The notes beneath the pieces were generated by a model. That model did no database searches. It saw only the letters and a program-made list of their open reading frames with translations, and had not been told where the DNA came from. Source: a virus. From it: a stretch of DNA of 25,688 nt. This document shows positions 5,430 through 12,001 of this stretch, piece after piece. The DNA lies in IMG/VR virus record IMGVR_UViG_3300044631_003191, positions 1-25,688 of that record. One strand, given 5' to 3'. The first letter of the stretch is position 1; each line of letters opens with the position of its first letter. The position numbers and the translations under genes are program-made.

Positions 5430-6203
5430 TTAGATAGAAAGCTCTTCAGCTTCTTCTTGTACGGGGCGAGGGAGACTGCAGCCAATGAGTTCGCAGTAAG
5501 CGGCAAATCGCTCAACAAATCCAAGCACTGCCTTCTTCAGATCGTCCCCGTCCAGGATGTGGAGCTGAGGTTCTCTCCAGTCGTAACAGACACAGATTAC
5601 ACCACGCTCGATCAAAGTGTCAAGTTCGCCATTCCTGACCCCAATATTGTGAGCCAGGGCATAGGCCCCGATCTGAAGGAAAGCATCTTTGTACTTGGAT
5701 TTTGGCTTGGTTTTTTTGCCCTTTTCCTCGCTCTCGTACTCTTTGTAAGATCTCACCGTCTTCCAGTCCCACATAGAGTATTTCTTTCTGAACATAAAAT
5801 TTGCATCTTTCGTCCCTGCGTATCCGTGTGGGCAAAAAACAACCTGCTCAAGATGCGCATCCTTTCTGCCCTCGTTCTCTGTTTTTATCTCTTCCAGCAA
5901 AGGCGCTAAATACATCAGGTATTCATTGATGTTATATCTTACAATCTCTTCGTAGGTCGCCTCATCTTCATGCCCCGCTGTCGAGATACCTAGAAGAGTT
6001 GCCTCTATCTCAGCGTGAATAATTTTGCCCCTCCTCTGAGCCCTGATAACTATCTCCTCCCAGTCCGGTTCATTCCTTCGCCAAAACTGAAGCCCCTTCT
6101 CTTTGGAGGGGTCGAACATTTGACTTGTCGCCCCCAGCACAAGACTGACGGAGGCGTACTCCTGTTTGTCTTTGACGTAAAAGCCTGAAGCGGGGTGAAC
6201 CAT
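5430..6203 (-). CDS. PD-(D/E)XK exonuclease (RecB/Cas4-like)
   Basis: A 257-residue protein. RRGKIIHAEIEATL (about 57-70) matches the N-terminal RG..IH..IE motif. Next come HLEQVVFCPHGYAGTKDANF with D133 and MWDWKT with D146/K148, the nuclease D...(D/E)xK core. FLQIGAYALAHNIG is the conserved Q..AYA helix. Such nucleases resect double-stranded ends to give single strands for an annealing protein, and here SSB follows and ERF is encoded nearby. The motif order and spacing agree with phage RecB-like exonucleases. The ATG at 6203 faces the divergent HNH gene, with 42 nt between the start codons. Confidence 0.8.
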   Translation of the reverse strand: MVHPASGFYVKDKQEYASVSLVLGATSQMFDPSKEKGLQFWRRNEPDWEEIVIRAQRRGKIIHAEIEATLLGISTAGHEDEATYEEIVRYNINEYLMYLAPLLEEIKTENEGRKDAHLEQVVFCPHGYAGTKDANFMFRKKYSMWDWKTVRSYKEYESEEKGKKTKPKSKYKDAFLQIGAYALAHNIGVRNGELDTLIERGVICVCYDWREPQLHILDGDDLKKAVLGFVERFAAYCELIGCSLPRPVQEEAEELSI

Positions 6204-6215
6204 CTCTGAAAAATC

Positions 6216-6225
6216 GGCTAGGGTT
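6216..6225 (+). promoter_or_regulatory. GGCTAGGGTT element between divergent genes
   Basis: GGCTAGGGTT lies between the divergent exonuclease and HNH genes and ends 21 nt before the HNH ATG. The identical 10-mer occurs at 15906-15915, also between divergent genes and also 21 nt before a plus-strand ATG. It could be a -10-like element (TAGGGT) or an operator. No matching -35 box was found. Confidence 0.35.
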
Positions 6226-6245
6226 TAAGCAAATGACTGACTCAA

Positions 6246-6551
6246 ATGCAGTCCACGATCGAGGAAACGGTTCTTGTCGATTCTCGCACTCTTCGCTCTC
6301 GATTCAGGCAAAGCATTTTTCAGAATTGGAATTACAAATGCGCTTACTGTGGTGAGCCTGCAGAAAGCCTTGACCACGTTCAGCCGAAAATGAAAGGAGG
6401 GCTGACCGTTGCCAAAAACTTAGCACCCGCCTGCCTTTCCTGTAACAGGAAGAAGGGACATCGAGAGGTGTTTAGTTGGTGGCGAGAGCAGCCCTACTGG
6501 TCTGAGACTGGGCAAGCCAAGTTGATTGATTGGCTTACTGGTCGAAATTGA
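6246..6551 (+). CDS. HNH endonuclease
   Basis: A 101-residue protein with a complete compact HNH motif: C32xxC35, D43-H44 (LDHVQPKMKGG), N58 and C63xxC66N67. The four cysteines bind structural zinc, while H44 and N58 form the metal-dependent nicking or cutting site. It is free-standing with no intron or intein visible around it. It is the only plus-strand gene between the exonuclease and the SPFH-like gene, and its stop codon directly abuts the convergent stop at 6552. This fits a mobile homing-type nuclease, although small HNH proteins also serve in phage packaging or host-DNA degradation. ATG start; the Shine-Dalgarno is poor. Confidence 0.85.
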   Translation: MQSTIEETVLVDSRTLRSRFRQSIFQNWNYKCAYCGEPAESLDHVQPKMKGGLTVAKNLAPACLSCNRKKGHREVFSWWREQPYWSETGQAKLIDWLTGRN

Positions 6552-6950
6552 TCATTTCACTCTGCCGGCCTCTGATATAGGCAGCGGAACCAGTCCATCC
6601 GTGGGAATGTAAACCACAGTTTTCTCGCCTTGACCATTCTGCTCTTGCAGGCCCTGAATATAAAGCCAACGAAGGTAGGCATCGCTGCTACCTAATTCAG
6701 CCTTCAGGGCGGCGATAGCCTTGGCACTACCTTCGGCTTTTGTAACTTCTGCCTGGGCTTCAAGCGTTGCCGACTCCTGCTTGGCCTTGGCTTCGAGCAC
6801 TCGAACCTGGCGAGTGCTCTCAGCTTCCATCAGGGCGGCACGACCAGAGAGGGTGCGGTTGTAGACGCCGAGCTGGGGAAGCCCCCACAGAACAAAAGCC
6901 AATGCAGCTGCAATGCCAGTGCTGGACAAAATAATAGTAGTTCGATTCAT
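6552..6950 (-). CDS. SPFH/prohibitin-tail-like membrane protein
   Basis: A 132-residue protein. One transmembrane segment (IILSSTGIAAALAFVLWGL, about 5-24) is followed by a charged Ala/Glu/Lys coiled coil (ALMEAESTRQVRVLEAKAKQ onward, about 38-85). The C-terminal block YLRWLYIQGLQE...VVYIPTDGLVPLPISEAGR matches the tail of band-7/SPFH proteins (LRWLYIQAL, vvYIPtdg.lP). The globular SPFH domain itself is missing. It probably forms inner- or thylakoid-membrane oligomers, with the coiled coil in the cytoplasm. Many phages carry such short forms and their function is unknown (host protease control or superinfection effects are guesses). ATG start 3 nt after the upstream gene. Confidence 0.7.
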   Translation of the reverse strand: MNRTTIILSSTGIAAALAFVLWGLPQLGVYNRTLSGRAALMEAESTRQVRVLEAKAKQESATLEAQAEVTKAEGSAKAIAALKAELGSSDAYLRWLYIQGLQEQNGQGEKTVVYIPTDGLVPLPISEAGRVK

Positions 6951-6953
6951 TGT

Positions 6954-7208
6954 TTAAGGTTTTGAATTGTTGGAGTTGATGCAAGCCGGGGGCGGAGGAA
7001 ATCCCGGCAATCGATAGTCCCCGTCGAAGCGCGGGCGAAGGTGAATATCGCCCTCCTTGGGCACGTAGGCGCGAACATCTCCATAAACGCAATCCCGAAG
7101 CCTTACGCCATAAAGGCGAGCTAGCCGAGGACCACCAATAAAGTGCTCATCGCCATCGTTCTTACTGCGTATGTAGCCTGGGTGCAAGACATACCTAGCA
7201 GATGTCAT
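6954..7208 (-). CDS. Conserved small phage protein (HPGY..DGD.HFI type)
   Basis: An 84-residue protein. YVLHPGYIRSKNDGDEHFI, then LARLYGV, and DIHLRPRFDGDYRLPG resemble a widespread small phage protein of unknown function that I recall only by sequence pattern. The C-terminus is Pro-rich (PGFPPPPAC). It is coupled to the upstream gene by an ATGA overlap at 7205-7208. Confidence 0.7.
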   Translation of the reverse strand: MTSARYVLHPGYIRSKNDGDEHFIGGPRLARLYGVRLRDCVYGDVRAYVPKEGDIHLRPRFDGDYRLPGFPPPPACINSNNSKP

Positions 7209-7516
7209 AACCCCATCTCCACGGCTTTGTGTTTTTCGACAAGGCCAAGGATTTTCGTTGCCTGCTCTTCGTTGAGATACTGCTCTACTCGTACTTTCAC
7301 AGCTTCACCAGCATCAACCATGATGCAAATACTTACCACGCCCCCACCAAGCCCAAGGGCCTTGACCAGGCCCTCCGCAAAGTCGCCATGCCCCGTGACA
7401 AAAGTATTCCTGGGGCGGGACTTGTAGCTCTTGGGGGCGTAGACAAATTGAATTGCAATAAGCGCCGGAAGAGTAAGAGCTAGGCAGCAAATCGCATACT
7501 GAAAGGTATCAACCAT
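7205..7516 (-). CDS. Small membrane protein
   Basis: A 103-residue protein from the ATG at 7516, which overlaps the ERF stop as TGATG; a GTG lies one codon upstream. It has a hydrophobic N-terminal segment (YAICCLALTLPALIAIQFVY, about 7-26) and a weaker one near 50-65 (GLGGGVVSICIMV). A charged helical C-terminus follows. The family is not recognised. It lies between ERF and the HPGY-type gene. Confidence 0.65.
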   Translation of the reverse strand: MVDTFQYAICCLALTLPALIAIQFVYAPKSYKSRPRNTFVTGHGDFAEGLVKALGLGGGVVSICIMVDAGEAVKVRVEQYLNEEQATKILGLVEKHKAVEMGL

Positions 7517-8289
7517 CACTCCTCCTCATCGCCTTTGAACAAAGCAGAGGCTGCGCGTTCCAGGTCTTCAATTTTGTCCTTGGGCTTGGCAGTGGTGGGA
7601 GGCTGCAGAATCTGTTCGTTTTTGCTGTTCTTGCCAGCATTGAGCTTAGCAACAAGATCCTCGTTCGCAATCTTGTATGCCTGAGCGGCCTTCGAGTCAG
7701 CAATGGTGCTGAAGGATTCAGCCTTGCAGAGCTGCAGGAATGTCTTCTCGCCGAAAGCCGTAAGGCCCAGCTCCTTCATCTTCATCTCCAGGTCTTGCTG
7801 AATGGGCGCCTGGCGGGCCGGGGCGACCGAATCCCCAGGGGAGTAGGTGCGCTGCTTCTTCGGGGCGGGGGCGGCCTTCTCGGGGGCGGTGGAAGCCTCC
7901 TTGGGCGCCCCAAGCGTGGCGTCCAGCTCGTCGTGCTCAACGATCTCCATGGCCGTCACCCAAAGATAGCGACGCAAGTACGTTTGTACTGCGCCCAGGT
8001 TCTGAATGTCATGAGCCCCCTTGAGAGCAGCAGAACTCATGGGGCTGCTGATTACAACATTTGCGTCGTCGGGGGCTTCTACATCAATAATCGTGAGAGT
8101 TGCGGCTTCCGCCCCATAGCTCACAATTCCGCACAAACCAGTCTGGGCAAAGATTTCTTGCACTGTTGGCAGGAAGTCGCCAAGCTCAAAGTATTTGTAA
8201 CCTGCAAACTTGTTGTGCCCGGTCTTTTTCAGCTCACGCCGCTGAAGCCCGGTACGGGCCTGGTTGAGTTTCGAGTAGACGTTGGCCAT
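7516..8289 (-). CDS. erf: ERF-family single-strand annealing recombinase
   Basis: A 257-residue protein from the ATG at 8289. The N-terminal half carries the ERF core: LNQARTGLQ, HNKFAGYKYFELGDFLPTVQ, a hydrophobic strand pair, then HDIQNLGAVQTYLRRYLWVT and EHDELDAT (ending near residue 125). A disordered Pro/Ala/Lys linker follows, then a C-terminal helical part. ERF proteins anneal complementary single strands, and here they would partner the PD-(D/E)XK exonuclease and SSB. The open frame reaches a GTG at 8343, but the likely transcription start (from the promoter at 8344-8372) lies inside that extension, favouring the ATG at 8289. Confidence 0.85.
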   Translation of the reverse strand: MANVYSKLNQARTGLQRRELKKTGHNKFAGYKYFELGDFLPTVQEIFAQTGLCGIVSYGAEAATLTIIDVEAPDDANVVISSPMSSAALKGAHDIQNLGAVQTYLRRYLWVTAMEIVEHDELDATLGAPKEASTAPEKAAPAPKKQRTYSPGDSVAPARQAPIQQDLEMKMKELGLTAFGEKTFLQLCKAESFSTIADSKAAQAYKIANEDLVAKLNAGKNSKNEQILQPPTTAKPKDKIEDLERAASALFKGDEEE

Positions 8290-8343
8290 AGGTTTCTGGG
8301 TGACCGAGGGACTATAGGATGATGGCGCCCCCTCCTGATCCAC

Positions 8344-8372
8344 AAATTAGGACCATTGGCCCCATCTGTCAA
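8344..8372 (-). promoter_or_regulatory. Probable promoter of the ERF operon
   Basis: On the minus strand a consensus -35 TTGACA (8367-8372) is followed by 17 bp and TAATTT (8344-8349). The -10 is weak but the spacing is ideal. It sits in the short divergent gap between ERF and the plus-strand gene at 8384. It predicts a leader of about 45 nt before the ATG at 8289. Confidence 0.5.
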
Positions 8373-8383
8373 GGGCAAGAGAT

Positions 8384-8671
8384 ATGCACACAAGAGGAAG
8401 CACCAATCTGAATCGAATCCTTCGTGTTACCGCCCACCTGCTTTACGAGAAGGGGCAGGACGTAAGCGAGGTGCATGGATTGATGCAGGGTTTTGTTGAC
8501 AGGTCCATGCTGCAGAAATGGTACGAGGCCTACTGCTCGCATAACGGACTGCCAAACGACGTGAACAGAAGCAAAAACAAGTACCGCCTTCCCATGCCGC
8601 CCATCAGCTGGGACGACATCACGGTGGAGGCCCTTGAGGAGCGAACACAGTCTCACGTCGATTGGCTCTGA
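8384..8671 (+). CDS. Hypothetical protein, plus strand
   Basis: A 95-residue protein without a recognised domain. The N-terminal half is helical and mildly hydrophobic (ILRVTAHLLYEKGQDVSEVH). The C-terminal half is Pro- and acid-rich (LPMPPISWDDITVEALEE). ATG preceded by GGGCAAGAGAT, a weak Shine-Dalgarno. It is first of three consecutive plus-strand genes divergent from the ERF operon, separated from the second by 3 nt. Confidence 0.6.
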   Translation: MHTRGSTNLNRILRVTAHLLYEKGQDVSEVHGLMQGFVDRSMLQKWYEAYCSHNGLPNDVNRSKNKYRLPMPPISWDDITVEALEERTQSHVDWL

Positions 8672-8674
8672 GCC

Positions 8675-8941
8675 ATGCCCCCGGCTATGGTGAGGAATGC
8701 CGACCCGCTAGCCCCAGTCATGGCATCAGCCCTCGCTCTTGAAAGCTACAGCAACCAGGGCGAAGAAAAGGAAAAGAAAGTAAGCAATACGATTCCCCCA
8801 ACCATCAAAGAACTCTTCAGGGATCTTGCTGAGATCAGAAGGGTTGCACTCGTTGAGTCGCCCCAAATCCTTCCTCTGATCGCTCCCTCCTTGATCGAGG
8901 CCGAAATTCACATCAGGCAGCTCTGGGCTGCACAAATGTAA
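8675..8941 (+). CDS. Hypothetical protein, plus strand
   Basis: An 88-residue protein, not recognised. The C-terminal part (IPPTIKELFRDLAEIRRVAL, then LPLIAPSLIEAEIHIRQL) is predicted helical and is the most protein-like section. The true start could be the ATG at 8687 or 8720 instead of 8675. It is the middle gene of the three plus-strand genes, 5 nt before the next start. Confidence 0.5.
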   Translation: MPPAMVRNADPLAPVMASALALESYSNQGEEKEKKVSNTIPPTIKELFRDLAEIRRVALVESPQILPLIAPSLIEAEIHIRQLWAAQM

Positions 8942-8946
8942 CTATC

Positions 8947-9210
8947 ATGGCTGGTCAGAGCAGGACATCTCGCTACTACTCTGAGAATCCAGAGGCTAGG
9001 CGCAAGAGGAATGCGTATCAGCGCAAGTACAACAAAAAGCCTTCTGTCAAGAAGGCTTCCGAGGAAAGGTGGAGCGAAAGGAAGAAGCGGGGGATCGCTG
9101 GCAAGGGCGGGAAAGATCTCAGCCATACCAAGGATGGGCGCATGGTGCTTGAAAATCCCCGGACTAACAGAGCGAGAAATGGGAGTGGGGGCAAACCCAA
9201 AAAGAAGTAG
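8947..9210 (+). CDS. Small very basic phage protein, HNH-like degenerate motif
   Basis: An 87-residue, strongly Lys/Arg-rich protein. The N-terminus ENPEARRKRNAYQRKYNKKP, the centre GIAGKGGKDLSHTKDG and the tail NRARNGSGGKPKKK match a common phage family of unknown function. The D-x-S-H-T...N-R pattern recalls a degenerate HNH site (D-x-D-H...N-R). The charge suggests nucleic-acid binding. ATG at 8947, last of three plus-strand genes. A weak inverted repeat GAGTCT/AGACTC (9215-9242, loop 16) follows the stop. Confidence 0.65.
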   Translation: MAGQSRTSRYYSENPEARRKRNAYQRKYNKKPSVKKASEERWSERKKRGIAGKGGKDLSHTKDGRMVLENPRTNRARNGSGGKPKKK

Positions 9211-9250
9211 ACGCGAGTCTCTTTCACTAGATAGGTAGACTCACAAGGAA

Positions 9251-9595
9251 CTAAGGGGGATTCTCCAGATAGTGATCTGTCTCCGTTAGGCTTATACTTG
9301 ACAGCGCCTCTATGGAATCAAAGATCGTTGACCAATAAGCAGAGAGAGAGCGTATTGCTTCTTTTTGTTCGATGAAGCTGCCGTCTTCTTTGCCTTCAAG
9401 ATCATCCAGGAATTTGGTAAGCCTTCTTTCGCATCGTAGAAGAGCAACTTGACCAAGCTTCAGCGTTTCGGCGAAGGAGAGATCCAGGTTCTCCATCATG
9501 CTTACAACTAGACTCAGTGAAGCAGTTGCTTCAAAAATTTCTGGGTCGTCTAATTGCTCCTTGAACTCATCATCATCACTGAGATAGCTGTTCAT
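9251..9595 (-). CDS. Acidic helical hypothetical protein
   Basis: A 114-residue acidic protein from the ATG at 9595. It is nearly all helical by pattern (LSLVVSMMENLDLSFAETLK, LRCERRLTKFLDDLEG). No domain is recognised. It overlaps the preceding gene by 20 nt and is the last gene of the minus-strand group 9251-11950, ending convergent to the plus-strand trio. Confidence 0.6.
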   Translation of the reverse strand: MNSYLSDDDEFKEQLDDPEIFEATASLSLVVSMMENLDLSFAETLKLGQVALLRCERRLTKFLDDLEGKEDGSFIEQKEAIRSLSAYWSTIFDSIEALSSISLTETDHYLENPP

Positions 9596-9791
9596 CTTGC
9601 GAAACGCAAGTTGCACTTTCAGTGTAACAGGTGGCGGGTCGCTTCCATGCAGAGCTATGCGACCAGAACTCGTTGGCCCTCACTCCTCTCCAATTCATGA
9701 GCATCCCAGGCTGATTCTTGCCCCAGCGCACCATCCCGTGAAGATCTGCATCTTCAAGAGTCGGCAGTCTGCTGTTGATCCAGGTACTCAC
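9576..9791 (-). CDS. Small phage protein (RLPTLEDAD..G type)
   Basis: A 71-residue protein with a GTG start overlapping the previous stop as GTGA. RLPTLEDADLHGMV, NWRGVRANEFWSHSSAW resemble a recurring small phage protein (RLPT..DAD..G.V...W..V...W). The function is unknown. The motif plus the coupled start support it as a real gene despite its small size. Confidence 0.65.
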   Translation of the reverse strand: MSTWINSRLPTLEDADLHGMVRWGKNQPGMLMNWRGVRANEFWSHSSAWKRPATCYTESATCVSQDEQLSQ

Positions 9792-10216
9792 TTGAAACAG
9801 TCCTCAATCATTTCAGCAAACAGCAATGGAGATGCCTGTTTAAGACCTTTCTCGTGAAGATCTTTAAGCATTTTGGCTACGGCTTTGATTCCAGTGTCAA
9901 CACCAATTCGAGCACCAATTCGAGTAGCGTCTTTGTTGACTTTCTCAAGAGCAGCACTGGCGGTTTCGTGATACAACCTGATCTCCGCTCTGATTCCAGA
10001 TTCATGGGCTTCCATCTCTGTCAACAATGAGCAGGAGAGGTTGTCAATCCTGGCGTTACAGCTGTCCGCCCCACAGTTGCAATCTTCTCCCTCGCTCTCG
10101 TTTGAGCATCCACCTGGAGACTTGGGGCAGGAGTACCAAGGGTCTTCACATTCACGATGAGAACGCTTACCTGCTTGAGCTAAGTCCTTAGCTAAGCTCT
10201 TCAGCTTATTGTTCAT
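9788..10216 (-). CDS. Cys-rich (zinc-binding?) phage protein
   Basis: A 142-residue protein. The N-terminal part has a cysteine cluster HRECEDPWYSCPKSPGGC...CNCGADSCNA (about 20-55), likely a zinc site of the kind seen in small phage proteins. The C-terminal part is helical and Ala/Lys-rich. A 12-nt in-frame repeat (9901-9924) encodes RIGARIG. The ATG overlaps the previous stop (ATGA). Confidence 0.65.
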   Translation of the reverse strand: MNNKLKSLAKDLAQAGKRSHRECEDPWYSCPKSPGGCSNESEGEDCNCGADSCNARIDNLSCSLLTEMEAHESGIRAEIRLYHETASAALEKVNKDATRIGARIGVDTGIKAVAKMLKDLHEKGLKQASPLLFAEMIEDCFK

Positions 10217-10566
10217 TGATCTCTCTCGTTCATTTTTTGAAAAGCTACAGCCAGTAAATCGTTCACAGACATTGATTCCGCTGTTCTAAATAGTTTGTGA
10301 GCTTCTTTCAGCGGGAGTTGTTCCATCTGCCCGCATCGAATGCGAAGATCTAGGGTTATCGATCTGCCTATTGACATGGAACGCGGATAGCGATCCCCGT
10401 AGCCCGCTATATCAATAGTGTTTTCGCGCATTTCGCACTGAAGCTCAGTAACGTCAAAATCATCGAAAAACAAACAGCGATCCCAGCTCGGCCACTCAAT
10501 AGCAAGCCTGCTGCCATCAGAAAGCAACAGGCTTTTGCCACTGAAAGAACTGCAAAGCGCGGCCAT
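10213..10566 (-). CDS. Hypothetical protein
   Basis: A 117-residue protein, not recognised. The first 75 residues look like beta strands (GKSLLLSDGSRLAIEWPSW, ITLDLRIRC), followed by a helical C-terminus. The start overlaps the previous stop by one base (TGATG) and the stop overlaps the next start (ATGA). It therefore sits firmly in the coupled chain. Confidence 0.6.
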   Translation of the reverse strand: MAALCSSFSGKSLLLSDGSRLAIEWPSWDRCLFFDDFDVTELQCEMRENTIDIAGYGDRYPRSMSIGRSITLDLRIRCGQMEQLPLKEAHKLFRTAESMSVNDLLAVAFQKMNERDQ

Positions 10567-10808
10567 CAGTAATCAAGCATCAGGATTTCCTGCTCGCCCT
10601 TCTGAACAAGAGAGGCAAGATCAGCTTTGGCCTTCTCCAGGAGAACCTCAAGGCGGCGAATCTCGCGAAGTCGTTCTTGAATGATCAGCTTTGCCTTGTT
10701 GCGCTCGGCAGACTCGAATTCAGCAAGAGCTTCATCGAGGAGTTGCTGAGACTTGGGCGAGAGAGAAAGCGTGCTTTGGACTTCGGCGATGGAAGAAATG
10801 GGAGTCAT
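10566..10808 (-). CDS. Coiled-coil small protein
   Basis: An 80-residue protein from the ATG at 10808. Most of it is one charged amphipathic helix (LLDEALAEFESAERNKAKLI, then LREIRRLEVLLEKAKADLAS), so a coiled coil is likely. The start has no Shine-Dalgarno; instead five TCAA repeats abut the ATG (10809-10828). The frame stays open upstream to 10910 through the repeat and over the neighbouring gene, which looks non-coding. Confidence 0.6.
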   Translation of the reverse strand: MTPISSIAEVQSTLSLSPKSQQLLDEALAEFESAERNKAKLIIQERLREIRRLEVLLEKAKADLASLVQKGEQEILMLDY

Positions 10809-10828
10809 TTGATTGATTGATTGATTGA
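10809..10828. repeat. Tetranucleotide repeat (TTGA)5
   Basis: Five perfect TTGA units on the plus strand (TCAA on the coding strand) end directly at the ATG of the 10566-10808 gene. They fill most of the 28-nt gap to the previous gene. Such tracts change length by slippage; here that would alter leader spacing, or the frame if translation starts upstream. Confidence 0.9.
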
Positions 10829-10836
10829 TCAGTTGC

Positions 10837-11004
10837 TTAAAAGTAGTCGGGATGCTTTGCCCACTGCCCACACCAATTGGTTGCTGGCAGCGGAACAGGC
10901 TGATTGTCAAGACAGCAAAGTCGAATCAGACTGGTTGGATGCTCGCGCTTGTAATAGCAGTTGAGGCAATTTTGCTGGTCCGGTGGAACCTCTTCGATTT
11001 TCAT
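10837..11004 (-). CDS. Small four-cysteine protein
   Basis: A 55-residue protein from the ATG at 11004, whose ATGA overlaps the preceding stop. It contains NCLNCYYK...RLCCLDN...NWCGQW, the C-x2-C..C..WCG-x-W pattern of small phage zinc or iron-sulfur proteins. It is comparable to the C-terminal cluster of the NrdR-like protein at 1147-1506. The function is unknown. The longer frame to 11055 is less likely because the ATGA start fits the local pattern. Confidence 0.6.
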   Translation of the reverse strand: MKIEEVPPDQQNCLNCYYKREHPTSLIRLCCLDNQPVPLPATNWCGQWAKHPDYF

Positions 11005-11216
11005 TCTTTTCCAAGAATTGGTTTGATGGTAATACCATGATCCGGCAGCCTCCAAATCATGGTGTTTGTCTTCCGATCATCAAGAACGTGAAACCTGACT
11101 CCGTTATCAAGAATCACGTAATTGCCAAGCCTGGACTTGACAGAAACGATTTCCTCTTCGCCGTCATCGGTTGTAACGAAAGCGGCACTGTCAGGCCGGA
11201 ACAGCGGCTTCTGCAT
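11001..11216 (-). CDS. Hypothetical small protein, beta-rich
   Basis: A 71-residue protein, not recognised. Several short strands are likely (AAFVTTDDGEEEIVSVKSRL, YVILDNGVRFHVLDD), as in a small SH3-like barrel. The ATG overlaps the upstream gene by 26 nt and the stop is shared with the next start (ATGA). Confidence 0.55.
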   Translation of the reverse strand: MQKPLFRPDSAAFVTTDDGEEEIVSVKSRLGNYVILDNGVRFHVLDDRKTNTMIWRLPDHGITIKPILGKE

Positions 11217-11535
11217 TGATCCCCTTGGCAGCTTCTTCGTTGTAGCACCAGCAGGACAGCTTCCGATCGTAAGAAACCAGCCCCTTGCGCTTGAGTGCTT
11301 TCATGCGGCACTCAACGAGAAAATAGAAACGGGGCGGAACAGAACCTTCTTCTGGCTGCCGAGTGTTGATGGGGAAATTCCGCCCAACGTAAAGAAAAAC
11401 ATCATCAAAAGAGAGGCCATTGCGAGAAAGGCACTCAACAATCAAGGAATCGATCAGTCGGCTTGCTTTGTCTTTGCCCATAACGAGGCGGTTGGTGGAC
11501 CAACGAATAATGGCACCATCAGCCCCTTCTGTCAA
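11191..11535 (-). CDS. Hypothetical protein, possible winged helix
   Basis: A 114-residue protein with a TTG start overlapping the previous stop (TTGA); an ATG at 11481 (MGKDKASRLIDS) is the alternative. The C-terminal part CRMKALKRKGLVSYDRKLSC resembles the last helix and wing of a winged helix-turn-helix. It could therefore bind DNA or protein, but there is no firm family match. Confidence 0.5.
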   Translation of the reverse strand: MTEGADGAIIRWSTNRLVMGKDKASRLIDSLIVECLSRNGLSFDDVFLYVGRNFPINTRQPEEGSVPPRFYFLVECRMKALKRKGLVSYDRKLSCWCYNEEAAKGINAEAAVPA

Positions 11536-11720
11536 CCATTGGCCGCCAGGCTCGGGTCGGGGGCGAGCAATGAAAGCTGAGTAGGCTTTTGTAGCTTTGG
11601 TTTTCGAGCTTTAATTTTCTTTTTCTCGCCCCCACCAATCTCTGGGGCTTCCGTAAAGAAAACCGCTTCTATGCCAGGTATAAGAATTTGATCACCTCGG
11701 AAAAGCTTAATCTTGCTCAT
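11532..11720 (-). CDS. Small basic hypothetical protein
   Basis: A 62-residue protein from the ATG at 11720. It starts SKIKLFRGDQILIPGIEAVF and continues into a Lys-rich stretch (GGGEKKKIKARKPKLQKP). The family is not recognised. It is 20 nt after the preceding gene and coupled to the following one by TTGA. The open frame continues to 11837 but overlaps the neighbour. Confidence 0.5.
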   Translation of the reverse strand: MSKIKLFRGDQILIPGIEAVFFTEAPEIGGGEKKKIKARKPKLQKPTQLSLLAPDPSLAANG

Positions 11721-11740
11721 GATTTTAAGACAGAAATAAA

Positions 11741-11950
11741 TTACTTTTGGTTGCGCCCTAGCCCTTTCTTTTTCTTTTTGTCGAGGCTGGCTTCCCACAT
11801 TAACTCTTTTTTCTTCTTTTTGGGGTTGTTGACGCAATCGAGAAAAACTTCATCATAGCCTGGGGGCGACAAATCGTATCGGACGCTGAAGATCGCTGTC
11901 CAATTTGGGGCAGGAGAGATTTTCGATCGCTCTTGACTTTGCTCTGGCAT
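11741..11950 (-). CDS. Small hypothetical phage protein
   Basis: A 69-residue protein from the ATG at 11950. PNWTAIFSVRYDLSPPGYDE resembles a recurrent small phage protein pattern. The C-terminus has two lysine runs (PKKKKKE, DKKKKKG). It is first gene of the 9251-11950 group and divergent from the RHH gene. The frame is open to 12049, but that extension overlaps the RHH coding region. Confidence 0.6.
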   Translation of the reverse strand: MPEQSQERSKISPAPNWTAIFSVRYDLSPPGYDEVFLDCVNNPKKKKKELMWEASLDKKKKKGLGRNQK

Positions 11951-11961
11951 TAGCTTAGTGT
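11933..11961 (+). promoter_or_regulatory. Possible promoter of the RHH gene
   Basis: TTGACT (11933-11938), 17 bp, then TAGTGT (11956-11961). The -35 matches 5 of 6 consensus bases and the -10 only 3 of 6. It predicts a leader of about 33 nt before the ATG at 12002. Confidence 0.35.
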
Positions 11962-12001
11962 AGAGTCCCTGTTGGTTCCCCTTTTCGAGCCAAATCTTAG
12001 C

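Noticed and set aside
9215-9242. Inverted repeat GAGTCT/AGACTC as terminator between convergent genes
   Set aside because: Stem of only 6 bp, loop of 16 nt and no T-run.
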